Shown here: piece after piece, positions 6,798 through 11,104 of the stretch
Layout of the letters: each line of letters starts with the position of its first letter
How positions within the stretch are numbered: position 1 is the first letter of the stretch
Assembly: GCA_947565255.1 (NCBI GenBank)
Contig: CANOFI010000053.1
Location: forward strand, 1-11,104
Reading direction: 5' to 3'
DNA: 11,104 nucleotides
Origin: an uncultured Lachnospiraceae bacterium
GTDB taxonomy: Bacteria; Bacillota; Clostridia; Lachnospirales; Lachnospiraceae
The notes under the pieces: generated by a model
Seen by the model: only the letters and a program-made list of their open reading frames with translations
Databases searched by the model: none
What the model was told of the DNA's origin: nothing
Made by a program: the position numbers and the translations under genes

Positions 6798-8480
6798 ATG
6801 GCAAAGTATATGATTATAGACGGAAAACAGGTCGAATTTAATGATGAAAAAAATATTTTGGCAGTTGTCCGGAAAATGGGTATTGATCTTCCTACCTTTT
6901 GTTACTATCCGGAATTGTCTGTATATGGCGCATGCAGGATGTGCGTTGTTGAGGATGCGTGGGGAGGCATGGTCGCTTCCTGTTCCACGCCGCCGAAAGA
7001 AAATATGGAGATTAAAACCAACACGCCGAAACTGCAGAAATATAGAAAGATGATTCTGGAGTTATTGCTTTCCTCTCACTGCAGGGAATGCTTAACCTGT
7101 GAAAAGAACGGAAACTGCCGCTTACAGGAGCTTGCAGACCGTTTCGGCATCCGCCAGCTTCGTTTTCCGACGGATTACAGCAAATTAGAGAAAGATGAAT
7201 CGTCTAAGGCGATTGTCAGGGATACGTCCAAATGTATTTTATGCGGAGATTGTATTCGTACCTGCAGTGAAATTCAAAATGTAGGGGCAATTGATTTTGC
7301 GCACCGCGGTTCTAAGATGGTCGTCAGCACAGCATTTAATAAGCCGATTGCAGAAACAAACTGTGTAAACTGCGGCCAGTGCGCGGCTGCCTGTCCGACC
7401 GGTGCCATCACCATTAAAAACGATACGGATAAAGTATGGGATGCTTTATATAAGAAGGAAAAACCGGTTGCAGTGCAGATTGCACCTGCTGTGCGCGTGG
7501 CGCTCGGCGAGGAATTCGGTTTTGCACCGGGCGATAATGTGATTGGAAAGATTGCGGCGGCGCTGCGCCGGCTTGGATTTGATGCCGTATATGATACGTC
7601 GCTGTCTGCGGATTTGACAATTATGGAGGAGGCAAAGGAGCTGCTTGAGAGACTTTCAGACTCCGGTGCGGCGCTTCCGATGTTTACGTCCTGCTGTCCG
7701 GGCTGGATTAAATATGCAGAGGACAATCATCCCGATTTATTAGATAACATTTCTACCTGCAAATCTCCGATGGAGATGTTCGGGCCGGTCATCAAAGAGT
7801 ATTTTAAGGATCAGGGCAAGGAAGTCGTATCGGTTGCAATCATGCCTTGTACCGCGAAGAAATATGAGGCGGCAAGGGAAGAGTTTAAGAGGAACGGCAT
7901 TGCGGATGTGGATTACGTTCTGACAACCGTGGAGCTTATTCAGATGATTAAGGAAGCGGGCATCAATTTTGCGGACCTTCAGGAGGAAGAATTTGACGAG
8001 CCGTTCAAGCCGTATTCCGGCGCGGGCGTTATCTTCGGCGTGACCGGCGGCGTGATGGAGGCGGCTGTCCGCAAGGTTGTGGAGGATAAGACAAACAAGG
8101 CGCTGGATGAGATTAAATACATGGGCTTCCGTGATTTGAAGGGCGTCAAGGTCTGCGAGCTGCCATATGGTGACAGAAAGCTCAATATCGCTGTTGTCAA
8201 TGGCCTGGCAAATGCAGAATGTCTGATACAGCAGATAAAGTCAGGGGAAGCATCCTTTGACTTTGTGGAAGTGATGGCGTGTCCGAAGGGATGTATCGGC
8301 GGCGGCGGCCAGCCGAAAGGCTTCCGCGCAAAGAAAGACGAGAGGGCACAGGGAATCGATAAAGCCGATGCTTCGATGGAACTTCGCAGAAGCGAGGACA
8401 ATCCGGCTATGGCACAGCTCTATGACGGACTGTTAAAGGGCAGGGAGCATGAGCTTTTACATGTGCATTATAAAAAATAA
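6798..8480 (+). CDS. hydA: [FeFe] hydrogenase catalytic subunit HydA
   Basis: The product is 560 residues and catalyses reversible H2 formation at the H-cluster, taking electrons through a cluster chain. It has an N-terminal [2Fe-2S] domain (Cys35, 46, 49, 62), a His-ligated [4Fe-4S] site (His94, Cys98, Cys101, Cys107), and two [4Fe-4S] motifs (Cys146/149/152/156 and Cys189/192/195/199). The H-cluster motifs are TSCCPGW (Cys299, Cys300), MPCTAKK (Cys351) and MACPKGC (Cys495, Cys499). All expected ligands are present, and the numbering closely follows Clostridium pasteurianum CpI. It ends in HELLHVHYKK, as CpI does, and lacks the extra C-terminal cluster domain of the longer Thermotoga HydA. 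The start is ATG 6798, with AGGAGG at 6785-6790 overlapping the hydB stop codon; the gap between the genes is 11 bases. The maturases HydE, HydF and HydG are not in this window and must be encoded elsewhere. Confidence 0.96.
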   Translation: MAKYMIIDGKQVEFNDEKNILAVVRKMGIDLPTFCYYPELSVYGACRMCVVEDAWGGMVASCSTPPKENMEIKTNTPKLQKYRKMILELLLSSHCRECLTCEKNGNCRLQELADRFGIRQLRFPTDYSKLEKDESSKAIVRDTSKCILCGDCIRTCSEIQNVGAIDFAHRGSKMVVSTAFNKPIAETNCVNCGQCAAACPTGAITIKNDTDKVWDALYKKEKPVAVQIAPAVRVALGEEFGFAPGDNVIGKIAAALRRLGFDAVYDTSLSADLTIMEEAKELLERLSDSGAALPMFTSCCPGWIKYAEDNHPDLLDNISTCKSPMEMFGPVIKEYFKDQGKEVVSVAIMPCTAKKYEAAREEFKRNGIADVDYVLTTVELIQMIKEAGINFADLQEEEFDEPFKPYSGAGVIFGVTGGVMEAAVRKVVEDKTNKALDEIKYMGFRDLKGVKVCELPYGDRKLNIAVVNGLANAECLIQQIKSGEASFDFVEVMACPKGCIGGGGQPKGFRAKKDERAQGIDKADASMELRRSEDNPAMAQLYDGLLKGREHELLHVHYKK

Positions 8481-8519
8481 TTGATATTGTTTGTGCTTTC
8501 AAAAAGTACGACCCTATGT

Positions 8520-8578
8520 GAAGAGGGTGGTCCTTCAAGTCATATCCAGACTTTTGGGGTGCCCTCTTCTTTCATTTT
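8520..8578 (+). terminator. Hairpin terminator after hydA
   Basis: GAAGAGGG at 8520-8527 pairs perfectly with CCCTCTTC at 8562-8569, extended by two G-U pairs. The interior can also fold through AAGTC/GACTT (8537-8541 with 8549-8553), giving one long imperfect hairpin. A T-rich but interrupted tail follows (8570-8578). It lies 40 bases after the hydA stop and before the secG promoter, so it probably ends the hydrogenase transcript. The stem is longer and less compact than a textbook terminator. Confidence 0.6.
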
Positions 8579-8610
8579 CCCATTACTCAGGAAAAATTAA
8601 TAAAAAACAG

Positions 8611-8639
8611 TTGAAATAAGTGGAAACATATGTTAGAAT
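8611..8639 (+). promoter_or_regulatory. Sigma-A promoter of secG
   Basis: TTGAAA at 8611-8616 and TAGAAT at 8634-8639 are separated by 17 bases, and a TG one base before the -10 gives an extended -10. Transcription would start near 8646, about 23 bases before the GTG start of secG. The ATG at 8630, in the secG frame, lies inside this promoter and so cannot be the start. Confidence 0.7.
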
Positions 8640-8653
8640 ATATTTGTTTGGCT

Positions 8654-8659
8654 AGGAGG
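8654..8659 (+). promoter_or_regulatory. Ribosome binding site that sets the GTG start of secG
   Basis: A perfect AGGAGG lies nine bases before GTG 8669. It selects the GTG over the in-frame ATG at 8630, which has no Shine-Dalgarno and sits in the promoter. Confidence 0.8.
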
Positions 8660-8668
8660 TGTAAAAAA

Positions 8669-9016
8669 GTGGCAACATTAAAAGTGATTTTAACAGTAAT
8701 ATTTGTTATTGTTTGCATAGCATTGACAATTATCGTATTGATGCAGGAAGGCAAGTCAGCCGGCCTGGGCGCAATCAGCGGTGCAGCGGAGACCTACTGG
8801 GGCAGGAATAAAGGCCGTTCCATGGAGGGCGCTCTGGAGAAGATTACCCGTGTGCTTGTAATCGGATTTATTCTGCTTGCAATTGTGCTGATTCCGGTCA
8901 GCAGCAAGGCTGGGAAGACTGCGACAGAGAATAATCAGACTACGACAAATACGGAGAATAATAATTCGGATGTGCAGATTAGTAACACGACGCCGGGTTC
9001 CATTTCCGGACAATAA
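8669..9016 (+). CDS. secG: Preprotein translocase subunit SecG
   Basis: The product is 115 residues and is an accessory membrane subunit of the SecYEG channel that helps protein export. It has two hydrophobic segments, about residues 4-24 and 62-80, joined by a loop with the typical SecG pattern VLMQEGKSAGLGAISGAAE and GRNKGRSMEGALEKIT. The tail from about residue 85 is polar and rich in Asn, Thr and Ser, with no known function. The start is a GTG behind a perfect ribosome binding site. The gene has its own promoter and a strong terminator, so it appears to be a single-gene unit. In many Clostridia secG lies just before rnr and smpB; here a tautomerase gene and a broken phosphatase gene lie between secG and rnr. 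Confidence 0.93.
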   Translation: MATLKVILTVIFVIVCIALTIIVLMQEGKSAGLGAISGAAETYWGRNKGRSMEGALEKITRVLVIGFILLAIVLIPVSSKAGKTATENNQTTTNTENNNSDVQISNTTPGSISGQ

Positions 9017-9029
9017 GAGGGTCAGCGAA

Positions 9030-9058
9030 GAGCCGTTGCTTTGCAGCGGTTCTTTTTT
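9030..9058 (+). terminator. Strong intrinsic terminator of secG
   Basis: GAGCCGTTGC at 9030-9039 pairs with GCAGCGGTTC at 9043-9052: ten pairs, two of them G-U. A TTT loop separates the arms and six T follow (9053-9058). It starts 14 bases after the secG stop codon and has textbook Rho-independent form. Confidence 0.9.
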
Positions 9059-9171
9059 ATGTGCATGGGTGTCCAAAGGAAATATGCCAGCAAGCTGACA
9101 AAGGCACGATGTACGAGGGGGAAGGGTTGTTTTGATTTGGCTGTAGTCCGGAAAATTTTATTTGGAGTGAC

Positions 9172-9250
9172 GAGTTTGGGCAATCTATACAAAAATTCCG
9201 CTCCAAAGCGTTTTTAAGCCGCTCCATTTTTGTATAGATTGCCCAAACTC
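9172..9250. repeat. Perfect 25-bp inverted repeat around a 29-base loop
   Basis: The arm at 9172-9196 (beginning GAGTTTGGGC, ending ACAAAAAT) is exactly reverse-complementary to 9226-9250 (ending GCCCAAACTC). The 29-base loop at 9197-9225 contains the direct repeat CCGCTCC at 9198-9204 and 9219-9225, the second copy directly abutting the right arm. No T-run follows the stem on either strand, so it is not an intrinsic terminator. The flanking sequence 9059-9171 has no recognisable gene. The perfect pairing suggests selection or recent insertion, as for a dispersed palindromic intergenic repeat or a MITE-like element. I cannot tell from one window whether other copies exist. Confidence 0.85.
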
Positions 9251-9311
9251 TGATAGAGAAATAAGGATTTTGTAAATGCTTCATTACACAGGAAATAAAA
9301 GGAGGAGAAAA

Positions 9312-9521
9312 ATGCCCTATATTACAGTTGAAAGCGGGAAATTGTCAGACGCACAAAAAGAAGAATTGATAAAAAGACTGACAGAGGTGTCTTCGGAAAT
9401 TATGAAAGTTCCGCAGGAATTTTTTGTAACTACAATCAAGGAAGTATCCGATAAAAATTTTGGTATTGGCGGTAAAACAATCGATATAGTCAGGGCGGAA
9501 TATATGAAGACCCATAAATGA
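9312..9521 (+). CDS. 4-oxalocrotonate tautomerase family protein (DmpI-like)
   Basis: The product is 69 residues, about the usual size for this family of small beta-alpha-beta enzymes. It begins MPYITVESG; after removal of the initiator Met, Pro1 would be the catalytic base. The helix around DAQKEELIKRLTEV and the C-terminal pattern FGIGGKTIDIVRAEY fit DmpI-type members. The Arg11 of classical 4-oxalocrotonate tautomerase is not obvious here (Ser in GKLS), so activity on the classical substrate should not be assumed; the physiological substrate is unknown. The start at 9312 follows a GGAGGAG site at 9301-9307. The frame is open 12 codons further upstream, but that would bury Pro1. I found no convincing dedicated promoter; the palindrome at 9172-9250 lies directly upstream. 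Confidence 0.82.
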   Translation: MPYITVESGKLSDAQKEELIKRLTEVSSEIMKVPQEFFVTTIKEVSDKNFGIGGKTIDIVRAEYMKTHK

Positions 9522-9570
9522 ATTTGTCAGCCGGATATACAGAATGCCAATGCGGCAGGAGCAAAATATT

Positions 9571-9741
9571 GTGATTTCTTTTTATATAATCCGGCATGAG
9601 GAAACCTTATTAAATTGTCTGAATAGAGCGCAGGACTGGAGTAATTCACCGCTTACCGGTAAAGGGGGGAAATCATGGTATTTGTATATTATCAGTCGAA
9701 ATTCCCAAAAGAGGCAGAGAAGTAAAAAGGTTTTTCTGTGA
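9571..9741 (+). pseudogene. Truncated histidine phosphatase (phosphoglycerate-mutase-like) remnant
   Basis: A GTG at 9571, with AGGAG at 9557-9561, opens a frame reading VISFYIIRHEETLLN. After a short gap, RAQDWSNSPLTGKG follows. This closely matches the N-terminus of histidine phosphatases, where FYxVRHGETxFN is followed by RxQGWxDSPLT. The catalytic His is present in RHE (9595-9597), but the Gly of RHG has become Glu. Similarity stops about 30 codons in, near 9666; the frame then reads about 25 unrelated residues to the stop at 9739-9741. Family members are about 200 residues, so most of the gene is missing. It is most likely a decayed gene whose start signals survive. A short expressed peptide is possible but has no support. 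The frame is also open upstream from an ATG at 9544 without a Shine-Dalgarno. Confidence 0.7.
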
Positions 9742-9772
9742 TAAAAGAGTAGTCATGGGAAAGCTTTTTTCT
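9724..9772. terminator. Weak A/T-tract hairpin, possible terminator before rnr
   Basis: AAAAAGGTTTTTC at 9724-9736 can pair with GGGAAAGCTTTTT at 9757-9769 with one mismatch and two G-U pairs, around a 20-base loop. The stem is AT-rich and uses most of the T-run, so the call is tentative. It lies between the phosphatase remnant and the rnr promoter and could end transcription from the tautomerase. Confidence 0.3.
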
Positions 9773-9805
9773 TATACAAATAATGCACAAATGTTAAAAT
9801 TTCTC

Positions 9806-9835
9806 TTTTCATATGGCAGGTTTTTGTGGTAAAAT
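9806..9835 (+). promoter_or_regulatory. Promoter of rnr
   Basis: The extended -10 TGGTAAAAT at 9827-9835 is clear. The best -35 is a poor TTTTCA at 9806-9811, 18 bases upstream. Transcription would begin near 9842, with AGGAGG at 9856-9861 in the leader. Confidence 0.5.
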
Positions 9836-9869
9836 ATAAACATACAGAGAATAATAGGAGGTGTTTGCT

Positions 9870-11104
9870 ATGATGGGCATGACAGAACTGGAAGAAAAAA
9901 AACAACAAATCTACGAGCTTTTCTGCAGTGATTTGTATGTTCCGATGAAATTAAAAGAGCTGGCAATGCTGCTGCAGGTTCCGAAGGAGCGCAAAGAAGA
10001 ATTAAAAGAGGTATTGGATGCCCTGATGGCAGAAGGAAAGATTGAGGTGTCCTCCAAAGGAAAATATTCGAAGACTGCAGCCAATGTGCTTGTGGGAAGT
10101 TATATGGGAACATCCCGCGGCTTTGGATTTGTGCGGGCAGAGGGAATGCAGGAAGATATTTACATCCGGGAGGAAGATTCAAAGGGTGCCATGCAGAAAG
10201 ATACGGTCTCTGTTATGGTAAAATCTGACACACGCGGAAAACGGCCGGAGGGCGTCGTTTTAAAAATACTTGCAAGGGGCATGACAGAGCTTGTCGGAAC
10301 GTTTGAAAAAATGAAAAAATTCGGCTTTGTTGTTGCGGATAACCAGAAATTCGGCAAAGATATTTATATTCCGCTGGAGCGCTCCAAGGGAGCCGTGACC
10401 GGACATAAGGTTGTGGTAGAGTTAACCAGCTATGGTGATAAAAACCACAAGCCGGAGGGAAAGGTAAAAGAAATCATCGGGCATGTCAATGACCCGGGGA
10501 CAGACATTATGTCCATTATAAAAGGGTATCAGCTTCCGACAGAATTTCCGAAGGAAGTGATGGGAGAGGCGGAGCAGGTACCGGATGAGGTGCAGAGTGC
10601 GGACATGGCGGGCCGCATGGATATCCGTGACTGGCAGATGGTGACCATTGACGGGGAAGACGCCAAGGATTTGGATGATGCTATCTCCCTGACCAGGGAA
10701 GGGAAAGTGTACCGCTTAGGTGTGCATATTGCAGATGTCACCAATTATGTCAGGGAAAACTCGCCCCTGGACAAAGAAGCATTGAAACGTGCAACCAGCG
10801 TTTATCTGGTAGACAGGGTGATTCCGATGCTTCCGCATAAATTATCCAACGGAATCTGCTCGCTGAATGCAGGGGTGGACCGCCTTGCACTCAGCTGCAT
10901 CATGGATATTGACGAAAAAGGAAACGTGGTGGACCACAAGATTGCCGAGACGGTAGTTAAAATTGACCGGCGCATGTCATATACAAGTGTAAAGAAGATT
11001 TTGGAGGATAAGGACGAGGAAGAAACTGAAAAATACAAAGAGCTGGTGCCGATGTTCATGATACCTTCCCCCTTTCAGCTGACGTTTCCTTACGATCCGG
11101 ATTC
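9870..11104 (+). CDS. rnr: Ribonuclease R, 5' part (runs off the right edge)
   Basis: The 411 codons seen are the N-terminal part of a 3'-to-5' exoribonuclease that degrades structured RNA and takes part in RNA quality control; full-length proteins exceed 700 residues. It has a winged-helix-like N-terminus (about 5-65), two cold-shock-type RNA-binding domains (about 68-130, with GFGFV, and 140-220, with KFGFVV), and the start of the RNB catalytic domain. The catalytic aspartates are in TIDGEDAKDLDDA: Asp261, Asp267, Asp269 and Asp270, with the same spacing as in E. coli RNase II. The start is ATG 9870, eight bases after AGGAGG; in-frame ATGs at 9873 and 9879 are alternatives. Family similarity runs through YKELVPMF (about residue 396). 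The last 14 or so codons, from about 11061, do not look like RNase R, which should continue with a leucine-rich helix followed by a basic REKR-like stretch. The frame stays open to the edge. Confidence 0.9.
   Translation, partial: MMGMTELEEKKQQIYELFCSDLYVPMKLKELAMLLQVPKERKEELKEVLDALMAEGKIEVSSKGKYSKTAANVLVGSYMGTSRGFGFVRAEGMQEDIYIREEDSKGAMQKDTVSVMVKSDTRGKRPEGVVLKILARGMTELVGTFEKMKKFGFVVADNQKFGKDIYIPLERSKGAVTGHKVVVELTSYGDKNHKPEGKVKEIIGHVNDPGTDIMSIIKGYQLPTEFPKEVMGEAEQVPDEVQSADMAGRMDIRDWQMVTIDGEDAKDLDDAISLTREGKVYRLGVHIADVTNYVRENSPLDKEALKRATSVYLVDRVIPMLPHKLSNGICSLNAGVDRLALSCIMDIDEKGNVVDHKIAETVVKIDRRMSYTSVKKILEDKDEEETEKYKELVPMFMIPSPFQLTFPYDPD

Noticed and set aside
7274..8401. Open frames on the - strand opposite hydA (7274-7726 and 7979-8401)
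   Set aside because: They are antisense to essential H-cluster motifs of hydA, have no recognisable product, and mirror the composition of the coding strand.
8630..8668. SecG start at ATG 8630
   Set aside because: The codon overlaps the spacer and -10 region of the secG promoter and has no Shine-Dalgarno. GTG 8669 has a perfect one.
9057..9284. Open frame on the - strand across the palindrome
   Set aside because: It crosses both arms of the inverted repeat, has no ribosome binding site or family resemblance, and is better explained as non-coding DNA.
9675..9725. Short + frame after a GGGGGG stretch (16 codons)
   Set aside because: A purine-rich site and an ATG are present, but the peptide is very short and lies inside the decayed phosphatase region. 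I could not tie it to any protein family.

Overview
The window looks like chromosomal DNA from an anaerobic Gram-positive bacterium of the Clostridia, most likely a gut-type member of the Lachnospiraceae. The reasons are the strong AGGAGG-type ribosome binding sites, a three-gene [FeFe]-hydrogenase operon of the kind found in fermentative Clostridia, a secreted DUF6273-like protein with a dockerin, and a secG...rnr gene order common in this group. This placement is inferred from gene content, without a phylogenetic marker.

Layout. Positions 1-415 are AT-rich and hold no recognisable gene. Positions 416-4114 hold two secreted proteins on the + strand, 33 bases apart and probably cotranscribed. 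The first is a zinc metallopeptidase of the M60/enhancin-like type, with two N-terminal ricin-type beta-trefoil regions and an HEMGH active site. The second has two DUF6273-like repeats, each starting with an EF-hand-like calcium loop, and ends in a dockerin. Positions 4115-4424 are intergenic and carry a foldable segment and a good sigma-A promoter. Positions 4425-8480 are a compact hydC-hydB-hydA operon for a trimeric, NAD(H)- and probably ferredoxin-linked [FeFe] hydrogenase. A hairpin terminator follows.

Positions 8611-9058 are a self-contained secG unit with promoter, GTG start and terminator. Positions 9059-9311 are non-coding and contain a perfect 25-bp inverted repeat that does not look like a terminator. 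Next come a 69-residue 4-oxalocrotonate-tautomerase-family protein (9312-9521), a broken histidine-phosphatase gene (9571-9741), and from 9870 the 5' part of rnr (RNase R), which runs off the right edge.

How the genes fit together. The hydrogenase subunits form one electron-transfer machine: HydB handles NAD(H) through FMN, HydC carries a [2Fe-2S] cluster, and HydA makes or consumes H2 at the H-cluster. The two secreted proteins look like surface or extracellular tools for host or plant glycoconjugates. SecG (membrane translocation) and RNase R (RNA turnover) are housekeeping.

The points most worth a second look are the 79-base palindrome between secG and the tautomerase, the phosphatase remnant, the abrupt loss of RNase R similarity in the last 44 bases, and the secreted peptidase/dockerin pair. 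I found no convincing undescribed multi-gene system. CRISPR arrays, tRNA or rRNA genes and transposase genes were looked for by eye and not seen.
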